From the NCBI RefSeq assembly GCF_015355765.1, contig NZ_JACWNA010000001.1, positions 1-64,000 of the forward strand: a stretch of DNA of 64,000 nucleotides, read 5' to 3'. Under the pieces are notes generated by a model. The model did no database searches. It was given only the letters and a program-made list of their open reading frames with translations, and was not told the origin of the DNA. Position 1 is the first letter of the stretch; each line of letters begins with the position of its first letter. Positions 35,182 through 50,766 of this stretch are shown here, piece by piece. The stretch is from Actinomyces haliotis (GTDB lineage Bacteria > Actinomycetota > Actinomycetes > Actinomycetales > Actinomycetaceae). Made by a program: the position numbers and the translations under genes.

Positions 35182-35212
35182 GTTGTTGCGTCCTTCAGGC
35201 TTTCGTGCGCGC

Positions 35213-36004
35213 TCAGGCGAGCTTGTTCTCGACGAGCCAGGCGGCGAGCTCGCGCCCGGCCTCCCCGGCGTCGGTGCGGATGATCCCGGCCTCGCGGGCG
35301 GGGCGCTCCTCGGCGGAGACGACGCCGATGGCCGGCGTCGCGCCCTCGAGGGCGAGGTCGGCGAGGCTCCACTCGTCCAGGGGCTTCTTCTTCGCCGCGC
35401 GCATGGCGGCGAAGTTGGGGTAGCGGGGCTCGTTGGCCTGGTCGGTAACGGAGACGAGCGCGGGCGTCGGGGCGGTGAGCACCTCGCGGGTCGTGCCGAC
35501 GGCGCGGGTGACGGTGAGGCTGTCGGCCCCCTCGACCTCGATCCCGGTGGCGAGCGTGAGGGCAGGGACGCGCAGCGCCGCGGCGAGGGCCCCGGGCAGC
35601 ATCGAGGTCATGGCGTCCAGGGAGGCCATGCCGGTGATGACGAGGTCGACGTCGCCGAGCCCCTCCTCGCCCGGCTCGACCCCGCCGACGCGGCGGATCG
35701 CCGCGGCGAGGGTGCGGGCGGTGGTCACGACGTCGGATCCCGCGAGCTCGTCGTCGCTCACGAGGACGGCGGAGTCGGCGCCCATCTGGAGGGCGCGGCG
35801 CAGACCGTCCTCGGCGTCCTCGGGACCCATGGTGAGGGCGATGACCTCGCCGCCGAGGTCCTCGACGAGGGAGACGGCGGCCTCCACGGCGTTCTCGTCG
35901 AGCTCGTTGAGGACGTCGTCCTCGCCGCGGACCAGCCGCCCGTCCTCGAGGCGGCGCTCGGACTGCACGTCAGGGACGTGCTTGATGCAGACCACGATTT
36001 TCAT
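35213..36004 (-). CDS. etfB: Electron transfer flavoprotein, beta subunit
   Basis: This 263-residue ETF beta (FixA) chain starts MKIVVCIKHVPD and has the NELDENAVEAAVSL motif and ALTMGPEDAEDGLRRALQMGAD, all typical of the family. ETF beta holds AMP and docks on dehydrogenases. It is first in the etfBA operon. TATATG at 36019-36024 (minus strand) is a plausible -10 element for a short leader. Only a weak TTGGA precedes the start. It is divergent from glgX, with 172 bases between starts. Confidence 0.94.
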   Translation of the reverse strand: MKIVVCIKHVPDVQSERRLEDGRLVRGEDDVLNELDENAVEAAVSLVEDLGGEVIALTMGPEDAEDGLRRALQMGADSAVLVSDDELAGSDVVTTARTLAAAIRRVGGVEPGEEGLGDVDLVITGMASLDAMTSMLPGALAAALRVPALTLATGIEVEGADSLTVTRAVGTTREVLTAPTPALVSVTDQANEPRYPNFAAMRAAKKKPLDEWSLADLALEGATPAIGVVSAEERPAREAGIIRTDAGEAGRELAAWLVENKLA

Positions 36005-36164
36005 GCGTCCAAGGTTGCCATATACGGCGAGGCGCTCGACCGGCGTCTCCGGCGGTGAGACGGACGGAACGGCGACGTCCCTGCGTGCGCGGCGGGAGGG
36101 CAGGGCTGAGGCCTCCCTGTGACGCACGTGCGTCTCTCGCGTTGCCCGACGCGCGATCGCTCGT

Positions 36165-36170
36165 GAGAAT
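36165..36170 (+). promoter_or_regulatory. -10 element of glgX
   Basis: GAGAAT ends 6 bases before the glgX ATG, with only Cs and a G between. This suggests a leaderless mRNA. Confidence 0.4.
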
Positions 36171-36176
36171 GCCCCC

Positions 36177-38585
36177 ATGCCCGCCCAGACAGCCGTCGAG
36201 CCCGCCGTGACCGGACCCGAGGACGCTCGAGACCTCACGCGCCTCGGCGCCACCCCTGTCGACGGCGGGACCGACTTCGTCGTCGTCTCCCCCCACGCCG
36301 ACGCCGTCGACCTCTGCCTCCTCGACGTCGACGCCGAGGGCGAGGTCGTGCGTGAGCGCCGCACGGGGATGCACCGTCACGGGCGGGGCAGCTGGAGCGT
36401 CCACGCCTCCGGCGTCGGGCCCGGCCAGCGCTACGGCTATCGCGTTCACGGGCGCTGGGACCCCGCCGAGGGACTCCTGTTCAACCCGCGCAAGCTCCTC
36501 CTCGACCCCTACGCCCGGGCGATCGACGGCGCTCCGGAGCTCGGCCCGGAGCTCTATGCCCACGCCGTCGACGACTCCCTCGCCCCCACCACGGAGCCGC
36601 TCGAGCCCTCCGCGCTCGACTCCCTCGGGCGCGTCGCGCTCGGCGTCGTCACCGACGAGCCCTTCCCCGTCGTTCCAGGGCCACGCGTCCCGCCAGAGCG
36701 CGTCGTCGTCTACGAGACTCACGTCAAGGGCCTCACCCTCAACATGCCCGACGTCCCTCCCGAGCTGCGGGGCACCTACGCGGGCCTCGCCCACCCCTCG
36801 ACCGTCGAGTACCTGCGATCCCTCGGCGTGACGACCATCGAGCTCCTCCCGATCCACGCCGCCTTCTCCGAGGCCTTCCTCCTCCAGAACGGGCGCCGCA
36901 ACTACTGGGGCTACTCGACCCTGTCCTACTTCGCCCCGGAGCCGTCCTACGCGACGGCGGCCGCGCGCGCGGCCGGCCCGCAGGCCGTCCTCGACGAGGT
37001 CCGCGGCATGGTCTCGATCCTGCACGAGGCCGGCCTCGAGGTCGTCATGGACGTCGTCTACAACCACACCTGCGAGTCCGGCGTCACGGGACCGACCCTC
37101 TCCCTGCGAGGCCTGGACAACCTCGAGTACTACCTTCACGCCCCGCAGCGCCCCGCCCAGTACGTCGACACGACCGGCACCGGCAACACGGTCGACTTCC
37201 GCTCCACGCGCGCCGTCCAGCTGTGCCTCGACTCGCTCCGGTACTGGCACGAGCACGTCGGCGTCGACGGCTTCCGCTTCGACCTCGCGGTGACCCTGGG
37301 CCGCAACGCCGCCGAGTTCCAGGCCCGACACCCCCTCCTCATCGGGATGGCGACCGACCCGGTCCTCCAGGGCGCCCGGCTCATCGCGGAGCCGTGGGAC
37401 CTCGGCCCGGGCGGCTGGCGCACGGGAGAGTTCCCCGACCCCTTCCACGACTGGAACGACCGCTACCGCGGCACCGTCCGCGACTTCTGGCTCCACGACG
37501 CCTCCAAGCTGTCCAAGGGCCGCCCTGGGACGGACCTGCGCGACCTCGCGACCCGGCTGGCCGGCAGCGTCGACCTCTTCGGGCACGGCGAGTACCCCGG
37601 CGGACGTGGCCCGCTCGCCAGCGTCAACTTCGTGACCGCGCACGACGGCTTCACGCTGCGGGACCTCGTCTCCTACGACTACAAGCACAACCTCGCCAAC
37701 GGCGAGGACAACCGGGACGGCACGGACGACAACCGCTCCTGGAACCACGGCTTCGAGGGCCCGGTCACCGACGCCGCCCTCGAGCTCGGCATGGACCTCG
37801 GCCCCATCGAGGTGCTGCGCCGCCGCTCGTCCCGCAACGTGCTGGGCACGCTCCTCGTCTCCGCAGGTACCCCGATGATCCTCGGCGGCGACGAGCTGGG
37901 CCGCTCCCAGGAGGGGAACAACAACTCGTACTGCCAGGACTCCCCGATCTCCTGGTACGACTGGAACCTCGCCACCTGGCAGCGCGACCTCATCGCGACG
38001 ACCCGCTACCTCAACCGGCTGCGCTCGAAGCACCCCGTCATGCGCCCCACCGAGTTCGCCACGGGCCGCGTCGCCGAGGGCGACGCCATCAGGGACCTCG
38101 CCTGGTACCGCGCGACGGCCCAGGAGATGGACGCCGAGGGCTGGCACGACCCGTACACCCGCGTCGTGCAGATGCTCCGCTCGGGCAAGGGCGCCGACGA
38201 CGACCTCCTCGTCATCATCAACGGCTCCCTCGACCAGTGCGACGTGATCCTCCCCGAGGGACGGGGCACGGACTGGCACCTGGCCTGGGACTCGACCTGG
38301 GCGGTCCCGCGCCCGCACACCTCGGCCTTCGCGCTGGCCCGTCGCGTCCGCCGCGGGCACCGGGCGGCCGACGTCCCGGTCAATCCCGAGCGCGCCCGGG
38401 CGGCCCGGTCCGGCGCCACGGACTGCCGCCAGGACCGGCCCGGCGACACGACGACGATGGACCCGCTGTCGATGCGGATCTACCTCTCCGGTGAGGAGCT
38501 GCGCGCGCCCGAGCCACCGGCCGCCGCGACGGCGACGACGACGGCTCCTGCCTCAGACGCCGCGAGGAGGACGACCGCACGCTGA
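36177..38585 (+). CDS. glgX: Glycogen debranching enzyme GlgX
   Basis: This 802-residue GH13 isoamylase-type enzyme cuts alpha-1,6 branches of glycogen or maltodextrin. An N-terminal CBM48 domain (residues 20-110, with GQRYGYRVHGRWDP) precedes the TIM barrel. The nucleophile Asp is in VDGFRFDLAVTLGRN, the acid/base Glu in LIAEPWDLGPGGW, and the stabilising Asp in NFVTAHDGFTLRDLVSY, followed by NEANGE-like ANGEDNRDG. The last 60 residues are Ala/Thr/Arg-rich. It is the first of the glucan genes on this strand and would supply linear chains to GlgP. TreX activity cannot be excluded, but no treY/treZ genes are present here. Confidence 0.92.
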   Translation: MPAQTAVEPAVTGPEDARDLTRLGATPVDGGTDFVVVSPHADAVDLCLLDVDAEGEVVRERRTGMHRHGRGSWSVHASGVGPGQRYGYRVHGRWDPAEGLLFNPRKLLLDPYARAIDGAPELGPELYAHAVDDSLAPTTEPLEPSALDSLGRVALGVVTDEPFPVVPGPRVPPERVVVYETHVKGLTLNMPDVPPELRGTYAGLAHPSTVEYLRSLGVTTIELLPIHAAFSEAFLLQNGRRNYWGYSTLSYFAPEPSYATAAARAAGPQAVLDEVRGMVSILHEAGLEVVMDVVYNHTCESGVTGPTLSLRGLDNLEYYLHAPQRPAQYVDTTGTGNTVDFRSTRAVQLCLDSLRYWHEHVGVDGFRFDLAVTLGRNAAEFQARHPLLIGMATDPVLQGARLIAEPWDLGPGGWRTGEFPDPFHDWNDRYRGTVRDFWLHDASKLSKGRPGTDLRDLATRLAGSVDLFGHGEYPGGRGPLASVNFVTAHDGFTLRDLVSYDYKHNLANGEDNRDGTDDNRSWNHGFEGPVTDAALELGMDLGPIEVLRRRSSRNVLGTLLVSAGTPMILGGDELGRSQEGNNNSYCQDSPISWYDWNLATWQRDLIATTRYLNRLRSKHPVMRPTEFATGRVAEGDAIRDLAWYRATAQEMDAEGWHDPYTRVVQMLRSGKGADDDLLVIINGSLDQCDVILPEGRGTDWHLAWDSTWAVPRPHTSAFALARRVRRGHRAADVPVNPERARAARSGATDCRQDRPGDTTTMDPLSMRIYLSGEELRAPEPPAAATATTTAPASDAARRTTAR

Positions 38586-38668
38586 GCGCGCCGCCGCGGG
38601 CTGCGGGCCGGGTCCGCACGCCCGGGCGGGCCGGGCGCCGGGCCGTCGGGCCCCTCGGCGCCCTCCCC

Positions 38669-38674
38669 TAGGAT
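38669..38674 (+). promoter_or_regulatory. -10 element of trpS
   Basis: TAGGAT ends 7 bases before ATG 38682, which favours that start over the ATG at 38673 lying inside the element. The layout suggests a leaderless mRNA. Confidence 0.55.
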
Positions 38675-38681
38675 GGGCGCC

Positions 38682-39809
38682 ATGACGCAGTCCCCCGAGA
38701 CCCCCACCTCCTCCCAGGCCGAGGAGACGCTCGCCAACGCGACGAACGACGCCTCCCTCGCCCGCTCCATCGCCCGCTCCGCCGAGATCGAGGCCGACCT
38801 CGACGTCAACCCCGGTCGCTACCGCATGCTCACGGGCGTGCGTCCCACGGGCAACATGCACCTGGGCCACTACTTCGGGACGATGCGCTCGTGGCAGCTG
38901 ATCCAGGACCGCGGCGTCGACACCTGGATCCTCGTGGCGGACTACCAGGTCATCACGGACCGCGACGGCGTCGGGCCGATCCGCGAGCGCGTCCTCTCCC
39001 TCGTGGCGGACACCCTCTCCGTGGGCGTGGACCCGTCCCGCTCGACGATCTTCGCCCACTCCGCGGTGCCCGCCGAGAACCAGCTCATGCTGCCCTTCCT
39101 CTCACTCGTCACCGAGTCCGAGCTGCACCGCAACCCGACCGTCAAGGCCGAGCTCGAGGCCACCGACGGCCGCGCCATGAGCGGCCTCATGCTCACCTAT
39201 CCCGTCCACCAGGCCGCGGACATCCTCTTCTGCCAGGCGAACCTCGTGCCCGTCGGCAAGGACCAGCTCCCCCACCTCGAGCAGGCCCGGCTCATCGCCC
39301 AGCGCTTCGACAAGCGCTACGGCCGCGCCGACAAGAAGCACCCCGTGTTCCGCCGCCCCGAGGCGCTCCTGGGCGAGGCCCCGCTGCTCCTGGGCCTCGA
39401 CGGGGAGAAGATGAGCAAGTCCCGCGGCAACACCATCGAGCTGCGCATGAGCGCCGACGAGACCGCCAAGGCCCTCAAGAAGGCGAAGACGGACTCCGAC
39501 CGCGTCATCACCTACGACCCGGAGAACCGCCCGGAGGTCTCCAACCTCCTCATGCTCGCCTCCCTGTGCGGGGCGGGCACCCCGGAGGAGATCGCCGAGC
39601 GCATCGGCGACGGCGGCGCGGGCAGCCTCAAGAAGGTGACGACCGAGGCCGTCAATGAATTCTTCGCGCCGATCCGAGCCAGGCGCACCGAGCTCGTCGC
39701 GAACGAGGACTACCTCCTCTCCGTGCTCCACGAGGGCAACGCCCGGGCCAACGCGGTCGCGAACGAGACCCTCGATGCCGTGCGCACCGCCATGCACATG
39801 AGCTACTGA
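38682..39809 (+). CDS. trpS: Tryptophanyl-tRNA synthetase
   Basis: This 375-residue class I synthetase charges tRNA-Trp. The HIGH-type motif appears in MLTGVRPTGNMHLGHYFGT (HLGH at 60-63), and KMSKSRGNTIEL (about 243) is the second class I signature. VADYQVITD and GLMLTYPVHQAADIL line the Trp and adenylate pocket. The N-terminal 40 residues are an acidic extension. ATG 38682 was chosen from the -10 position. The gene lies between glgX and glgE but has its own promoter and is not part of glucan metabolism. The ATG at 38673 would add three residues. Confidence 0.95.
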   Translation: MTQSPETPTSSQAEETLANATNDASLARSIARSAEIEADLDVNPGRYRMLTGVRPTGNMHLGHYFGTMRSWQLIQDRGVDTWILVADYQVITDRDGVGPIRERVLSLVADTLSVGVDPSRSTIFAHSAVPAENQLMLPFLSLVTESELHRNPTVKAELEATDGRAMSGLMLTYPVHQAADILFCQANLVPVGKDQLPHLEQARLIAQRFDKRYGRADKKHPVFRRPEALLGEAPLLLGLDGEKMSKSRGNTIELRMSADETAKALKKAKTDSDRVITYDPENRPEVSNLLMLASLCGAGTPEEIAERIGDGGAGSLKKVTTEAVNEFFAPIRARRTELVANEDYLLSVLHEGNARANAVANETLDAVRTAMHMSY

Positions 39810-39956
39810 GCCGACTCCCTCCGGCTCGACGAGGTCGGCCCTCCTCACCGCCACCGGGCGGCGCCGAGGGTCGACCTCGTGTTGCGCCACGGGCGATATG
39901 CGGCCGCGGAACGGGATCCTGCGCCGCCTCGGTGTGACTCCCAGTGCCCGGCCCCG

Positions 39957-39962
39957 TACCCT
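39957..39962 (+). promoter_or_regulatory. -10 element of glgE
   Basis: TACCCT ends 6 bases before the GTG start of glgE. The 159-base gap after trpS otherwise holds no gene. Confidence 0.45.
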
Positions 39963-39968
39963 GGGCCT

Positions 39969-42056
39969 GTGACCCCGAACACGACAGACCCCCAGTCCGA
40001 GACTACCCGAGCCACCCAGGAGAGCCTCGCGCAGGCGCCCGCGCCCGCCCCCTTCTCCCTCATCGGCCGCATCCCCGTGACCGAGGTGTCGCCCGTCGTC
40101 GAGGACGGACGCTGGGCCGCCAAGGCCGTCCCCGGCGAGGTCTTCCCCGTGCGCGCCACCGTCTTCCGCGAGGGCCACGACCGCTTCGGCGCCACCGCCG
40201 TCCTCGTCCGCCCCGACGGCACCGACGGCCCCACCGCGCGCATGCACGAGTACGCCGTCGGCCTGGACCGCTACGAGGCCCGCCTCGCCGCGGACGAGCC
40301 CGGCGACTGGGGGATCCGTGTCGAGGGCTGGTCGGACCCCTACGCCACGTGGGAGCACGACGCCGGCATCAAGGTCCCCGCCGGCGTCGACGTCGAGCTC
40401 ATGCTCGAGGAGGGCGCCCGTGTCCTCGAGCGCGCCGCCGCCGTCCCCGGCCGCGGGGAGCAGGACGCCTCGCTCCTCAACCGCGCCGCCTACACGCTGC
40501 GCGACGGCCGCCTCAGCGCCGGCGAGCGCCTCGCCGCCGGCCGCTCCGCCGAGGTCGCCGAGGTCCTCGACCGCCTCCCGCTGCGCGACCACGTCTCGCC
40601 GTCGGCGACCTACCCGCTCCAGGTGGACCGTGAGCGAGCCCTCTACGGCTCCTGGTACGAGGTCTTCCCCCGTTCGCTCGGCGCCACCCGCGCCGAGGAC
40701 GGCACGATGGTGCCCGGCACCCTGCGCACCGCCGCCGAGCGGCTCGACCGCATCGCCGCCATGGGCTTCAACGTCCTCTACCTCACCCCGGTCTCCCCGA
40801 TCGGCGTCACCAACCGCAAGGGCCGCAACAACACCCTCAACGCCGAGCCGGGCGACCCGGGCTCGCCCTACGGGATCGGCTCGCCCGACGGCGGTCACGA
40901 CGTCATCCACCCCGACCTGGGCACCTTCGACGACTTCGACGCCTTCGTCGAGCGCTCGCGCGGCCTCGGCATGGAGGTCGCCCTCGACCTCGCCCTCCAG
41001 TGCTCCCCGGACCACCCGTGGGTCGCCGAGCACCCCGAGTGGTTCACGGTCCTGGCCGACGGTTCCATCGCCTACGCGGAGAACCCGCCGAAGAAGTACC
41101 AGGACATCTACCCGCTCAACTTCGACAACGACCCCGAGGGCATCTACGAGGCGATCCTCGAGGTCGTGCGCACCTGGATCAGCCACGGCGTGACGATCTT
41201 CCGCGTCGACAACCCCCACACGAAGCCCCTCGTGTTCTGGCAGCGGCTCCTGCGCGAGATCCGCCGCACCAACCCCGAGGTCCTGTTCCTCGCCGAGGCC
41301 TTCACGCGCCCGGCCATGATGCGGACCCTGGGCAAGATCGGCTTCCACCAGAGCTACACGTACTTCGCCTGGCGCAACACGAAGGAGGAGCTCACCGACT
41401 ACCTCGTCGAGCTCTCCCAGGACACCGCCCCCGTCCTGCGCCCCGCCTTCTGGCCGACGACGCACGACATCCTCACCCCGTTCATGACGAACGGGAAGGT
41501 GCCGGCCTTCAAGCTGCGTGCCGTCCTCGCTGCGACGCTGTCGCCCACCTGGGGCATCTACTCGGGCTACGAGCTCGCGGAGTCCACCCCGCGCCCGGGC
41601 TACGAGGAGCAGATCAACAACGAGAAGTACGAGATCAAGCGCCGCGACTTCGGCGCCGCCCGCGCCAACGGCATCGAGGAGCTCCTCACGCGTCTTAACG
41701 CCTCGCGTGCGGCGCACCCGGCCCTCCAGCAGCTGCGCGACATCTGGTTCCACGGCACGAGCGACGACTCCCTCATCGCGTACTCCAAGCGCGTCGACGC
41801 CGAGCACTCCCCCACGGGTGAGGAGGACGTGGTCCTCACGGTCGTCAACCTGGACCCGCACAGCGCCCACGAGGGCGGCGTCTACCTCAACCTGGAGCAG
41901 CTCGGCCTTCCTGCCGGCACGGACGGCTCGCAGCCGGTCATCCGAGTGACGGACGAGCTGACGGGCTGGGTCTTCGACTGGTCGGGCAGCAACTACGTCC
42001 GTCTCGACCCCTCTGAGGGCCGGGTCGCCCACGTCTTCCACGTCCAGCGGCTCTGA
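39969..42056 (+). CDS. glgE: Alpha-1,4-glucan:maltose-1-phosphate maltosyltransferase GlgE
   Basis: This 695-residue GH13_3 enzyme extends alpha-1,4-glucans by transferring maltosyl units from alpha-maltose-1-phosphate. The N-terminal domain is followed by the barrel with YGSWYEVFPRS. The nucleophile Asp is in TIFRVDNPHTKPLVFW and the acid Glu in VLFLAEAFTRPAMM, followed by LGKIGFHQSYTYFAWR. The KPxxFW and HQSYTYFAWR motifs separate GlgE from ordinary amylases. It is followed at 137 bases by treS and then mak-glgB, the complete GlgE pathway. The GTG start was chosen from the TACCCT element. No glgA or glgC gene is present in the window. Confidence 0.95.
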   Translation: MTPNTTDPQSETTRATQESLAQAPAPAPFSLIGRIPVTEVSPVVEDGRWAAKAVPGEVFPVRATVFREGHDRFGATAVLVRPDGTDGPTARMHEYAVGLDRYEARLAADEPGDWGIRVEGWSDPYATWEHDAGIKVPAGVDVELMLEEGARVLERAAAVPGRGEQDASLLNRAAYTLRDGRLSAGERLAAGRSAEVAEVLDRLPLRDHVSPSATYPLQVDRERALYGSWYEVFPRSLGATRAEDGTMVPGTLRTAAERLDRIAAMGFNVLYLTPVSPIGVTNRKGRNNTLNAEPGDPGSPYGIGSPDGGHDVIHPDLGTFDDFDAFVERSRGLGMEVALDLALQCSPDHPWVAEHPEWFTVLADGSIAYAENPPKKYQDIYPLNFDNDPEGIYEAILEVVRTWISHGVTIFRVDNPHTKPLVFWQRLLREIRRTNPEVLFLAEAFTRPAMMRTLGKIGFHQSYTYFAWRNTKEELTDYLVELSQDTAPVLRPAFWPTTHDILTPFMTNGKVPAFKLRAVLAATLSPTWGIYSGYELAESTPRPGYEEQINNEKYEIKRRDFGAARANGIEELLTRLNASRAAHPALQQLRDIWFHGTSDDSLIAYSKRVDAEHSPTGEEDVVLTVVNLDPHSAHEGGVYLNLEQLGLPAGTDGSQPVIRVTDELTGWVFDWSGSNYVRLDPSEGRVAHVFHVQRL

Positions 42057-42193
42057 GGCCGCCCAGACCGGGTACCCCGCTCCGGTCCGACAGCGGTTTC
42101 CCCTCCCGAGGGCCTCGCGCACCGAGAGGCGCTCTCGGGTCGGGTCACCGCACTCCTCACCGACCGCACGCCACCCACGAGAGGCACCTCCAC

Positions 42194-47868
<5,675 letters not shown>

Positions 47869-47948
47869 GGCACGGCGGACGCCGTCGGCGACGCTCACCA
47901 CGAGCCGGGTCTGACCGGCTCTGACGGCACCGACGGGATCACGGCCCC

Positions 47949-47983
47949 GGGGCGGGCACCGCGGACCACGCGGTGCCCGCCCC
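47949..47983 (+). terminator. Terminator of the glgE-treS-mak-glgB genes
   Basis: Arms 47949-47963 and 47969-47983 are perfect 15-bp complements (GGGGCGGGCACCGCG) with a 5-base loop, 80 bases after the glgB stop. No strong T-tract follows. Between it and 48170 nothing else was seen. Confidence 0.7.
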
Positions 47984-48170
47984 ATCGTCTGCGACGAGGC
48001 TCCGTCATGCGCGAGGCGCCGCCTCCGCCGCGGACGCACGCGTGCCGGTCTCCTGTGCGGCTCGTGTGCGGGTCATGCGTGGCCCGGATGACAGCCGGCG
48101 CTCAGCCCCTGCACAGCACCCTTCGCTAGGCTCAGGACGTACGCGCGATGAGATGATGGGACGGACGGCC

Positions 48171-48227
48171 TTGAGTGCGTCCACCCCCCGCGTCGTATGC
48201 TGTGATCGTTGCTGCAACAACTTGCAG
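48171..48227 (+). promoter_or_regulatory. glgP promoter with candidate repressor operator
   Basis: TTGAGT (48171-48176) and TATGCT (48196-48201) are a possible -35/-10 pair with 19-base spacing. Immediately downstream, CTGCAA-CAAC-TTGCAG (48212-48227) is a 6-bp inverted repeat with a 4-base centre, at the place where a repressor would block the start. LacI-type sugar regulators of Actinobacteria often use TTGC/GCAA-containing sites; which protein binds here is not known. Confidence 0.45.
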
Positions 48228-48261
48228 AGCGAGTCCCCGAGCCCATGACAAGGGAAGAACA

Positions 48262-50625
48262 ATGACGCAGAAGCTGGCCACCACGGTCCCCTCCCAGGTG
48301 CGCGCCGTCTCCGGCCGCCCGGCCGAGGTCTCCACCCCGATGGAGGTGTGGCAGGGCCTGTCCGCCGCCGTCGTCGACCGCATCGCGGACGACTGGAACG
48401 CCACCACCGAGAAGTACCGCGCCGGCCGCCGGGAGCACTACTTCTCCGCGGAGTTCCTCGAGGGCCGCGCCCTCCTCAACAACCTCACCAACCTCGGCAT
48501 GGTCGACGAGGCCGAGGAGGCCGTGGGCGCCTTCGGCCAGAACCTCTCCGACGTCCTCGAGCAGGAGCCCGACGCCGCGCTCGGCAACGGCGGTCTCGGC
48601 CGTCTCGCCGCCTGCTTCCTCGACTCCTGCGCCACCCTCGACCTCCCGGTCCAGGGCTACGGCATCCTCTACCGCTACGGCCTGTTCAAGCAGCTCTTCA
48701 ACGACGGCTTCCAGACCGAGCACCCGGACTCCTGGATGGAGGAGGGCTACCCCTTCGTCATCCGCCGCGAGGAGGCCCAGCGCATCGTCCGCTACAACGA
48801 CCTCACCGTGCGCGCCGTCCCCTACGACATGCCCATCACCGGCTACGGCACGAAGAACGTCAACACGCTGCGCCTGTGGAAGGCCGAGAGCATGGAGGAG
48901 TTCGACTACGACGCCTTCAACTCCCAGCGCTTCACCGACGCCATCGTCGAGCGCGAGCGCACCGCAGACATCTCCCGCGTCCTCTACCCCAACGACACCA
49001 CGTACGAGGGCAAGGTCCTGCGCGTGCGCCAGCAGTACTTCTTCTGCTCCGCCTCCCTCCAGGAGATCGTCGACGACTACGTCGCCGAGCACGGCAGCGA
49101 CCTGCGCTCCTTCGACGACTTCAACTCCATCCAGCTCAACGACACCCACCCGGTCCTCGCCATCCCCGAGCTCATGCGCATCCTCATGGACGAGCACGGC
49201 CTCGGCTGGGAGGACGCGTGGAAGGTCGTCTCGCGCACCTTCGCCTACACGAACCACACGGTGCTCGCCGAGGCCCTCGAGACCTGGGACATCTCCATCT
49301 TCGAGAGCCTCTTCCCGCGCATCATGGAGATCGTCCGGGAGATCGACCGTCGCTTCCGCGAGGACCTCGCCGCTCGCGGCGTCGAGCAGGGCACCATCGA
49401 CTACATCGCCCCGATCTCCGACGGCAAGGTCCACATGGCCTGGATCGCCTGCTACGCCTCCTACTCCATCAACGGCGTCGCCGCGCTCCACACCGACATC
49501 CTCAAGCGCGACACGCTCAAGGACTGGTACGCCATCTGGCCTGAGCGCTTCAACAACAAGACCAACGGCGTGACCCCGCGCCGCTGGCTGCGCCAGTGCA
49601 ACCCGCGCCTGTCCGCCCTCCTCGACGAGGTCACGGGCTCCGACGCGTGGGTCCGCGACCTCGCCCTCCTCGAGAAGTACTCCGACGCCGCCGATGACGC
49701 CGTCCTCGACAGGCTCGCCGAGGTCAAGCACGCCAACAAGGTCGACTTCGCCGCGTGGGTCCTGGACCGCGAGGGCATCGAGATCGACCCCGACGCCATC
49801 TTCGACGTCCAGATCAAGCGCCTCCACGAGTACAAGCGCCAGCTCCTCAACGCGATCTACATCCTGGACCTCTACTTCCGGATGAAGGAGGACCCGAGCC
49901 TCGAGGTCCCGAGCCGCGTCTTCGTCTTCGGCGCCAAGGCCGCCCCGGGCTACGTCCGCGCGAAGGCCGTCATCAAGCTCATCAACGAGATCGCGAACCT
50001 CGTCAACAACGACCCGGTGGTCTCCAAGACCCTCAAGGTCGTCTTCGTCCACAACTACAACGTCTCCCCCGCCGAGCACATCATCCCGGCGGCCGACGTC
50101 TCCGAGCAGATCTCGATGGCCGGCAAGGAGGCCTCGGGCACGTCCAACATGAAGTTCATGATGAACGGCGCCCTCACCCTGGGCACCCTCGACGGCGCTA
50201 ACGTCGAGATCCTCGACGCCGTCGGCGACGACAACGCCTACATCTTCGGCGCCACCGAGGACGAGCTCCCCGCCCTGCGCGAGAGCTACGACCCCAAGGC
50301 CGCCTACGAGACCGTCCCCGGCCTGCGCCGCGTCCTGGACTCCTTCACGGACGGCACGCTCGACGACAACGGCTCCGGCTGGTTCGCCGACCTGCGCCGC
50401 AGCCTCCTCGAGCCCTCCTACGAGCCCGCCGACGTCTACTACGTCCTGGGCGACTTCGCGAGCTACCGCGAGACGAAGGACCGCATGGCCGCCGACTACG
50501 CCGACCAGAAGGCTTGGCAGCGCAAGGCCTGGACGAACATCACCGCCTCCGGCCGCTTCTCCTCCGACCGCACCATCAGCGACTACGCGGAGGTCTGGAA
50601 CCTCCAGCCCGAGCCGGTCGCCTGA
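48262..50625 (+). CDS. glgP: Glycogen phosphorylase GlgP
   Basis: This 787-residue GT35 PLP enzyme releases glucose-1-phosphate from alpha-1,4-glucan ends. Landmarks are REHYFSAEFLEGRALLNNLTNLG, DAALGNGGLGRLAACFLDS, SIQLNDTHPVLAIPELMR, FTNHTVLAEALE-like YTNHTVLAEALETWD and IKRLHEYKRQLLN. The PLP Lys is in ASGTSNMKFMMNGALTLGTLDGANVEI. AGGGAAG precedes the ATG at 48262. It is separated from the glgB terminator by a promoter with a possible operator, so degradation is probably controlled apart from synthesis. A bidirectional terminator ends the gene. Confidence 0.96.
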   Translation: MTQKLATTVPSQVRAVSGRPAEVSTPMEVWQGLSAAVVDRIADDWNATTEKYRAGRREHYFSAEFLEGRALLNNLTNLGMVDEAEEAVGAFGQNLSDVLEQEPDAALGNGGLGRLAACFLDSCATLDLPVQGYGILYRYGLFKQLFNDGFQTEHPDSWMEEGYPFVIRREEAQRIVRYNDLTVRAVPYDMPITGYGTKNVNTLRLWKAESMEEFDYDAFNSQRFTDAIVERERTADISRVLYPNDTTYEGKVLRVRQQYFFCSASLQEIVDDYVAEHGSDLRSFDDFNSIQLNDTHPVLAIPELMRILMDEHGLGWEDAWKVVSRTFAYTNHTVLAEALETWDISIFESLFPRIMEIVREIDRRFREDLAARGVEQGTIDYIAPISDGKVHMAWIACYASYSINGVAALHTDILKRDTLKDWYAIWPERFNNKTNGVTPRRWLRQCNPRLSALLDEVTGSDAWVRDLALLEKYSDAADDAVLDRLAEVKHANKVDFAAWVLDREGIEIDPDAIFDVQIKRLHEYKRQLLNAIYILDLYFRMKEDPSLEVPSRVFVFGAKAAPGYVRAKAVIKLINEIANLVNNDPVVSKTLKVVFVHNYNVSPAEHIIPAADVSEQISMAGKEASGTSNMKFMMNGALTLGTLDGANVEILDAVGDDNAYIFGATEDELPALRESYDPKAAYETVPGLRRVLDSFTDGTLDDNGSGWFADLRRSLLEPSYEPADVYYVLGDFASYRETKDRMAADYADQKAWQRKAWTNITASGRFSSDRTISDYAEVWNLQPEPVA

Positions 50626-50674
50626 CGACCATTCCGTCCCCCGGTCGGTCGACCGGTCGGGTTGGTCTCGGAAT

Positions 50675-50724
50675 CACGACGGAGCCCCGTCATCCTCGCA
50701 GGAGGATGACGGGGCTCCGTCGTG
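50675..50724. terminator. Strong bidirectional terminator after glgP
   Basis: A perfect 23-bp stem (50675-50697 with 50702-50724) closes on a GCAG loop, between the convergent glgP and thioredoxin/TPR gene ends. Confidence 0.85.
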
Positions 50725-50766
50725 TGCCGGGGCAGCGGCCCCGAGACCGCAGTCAGAGCGCCAGGC

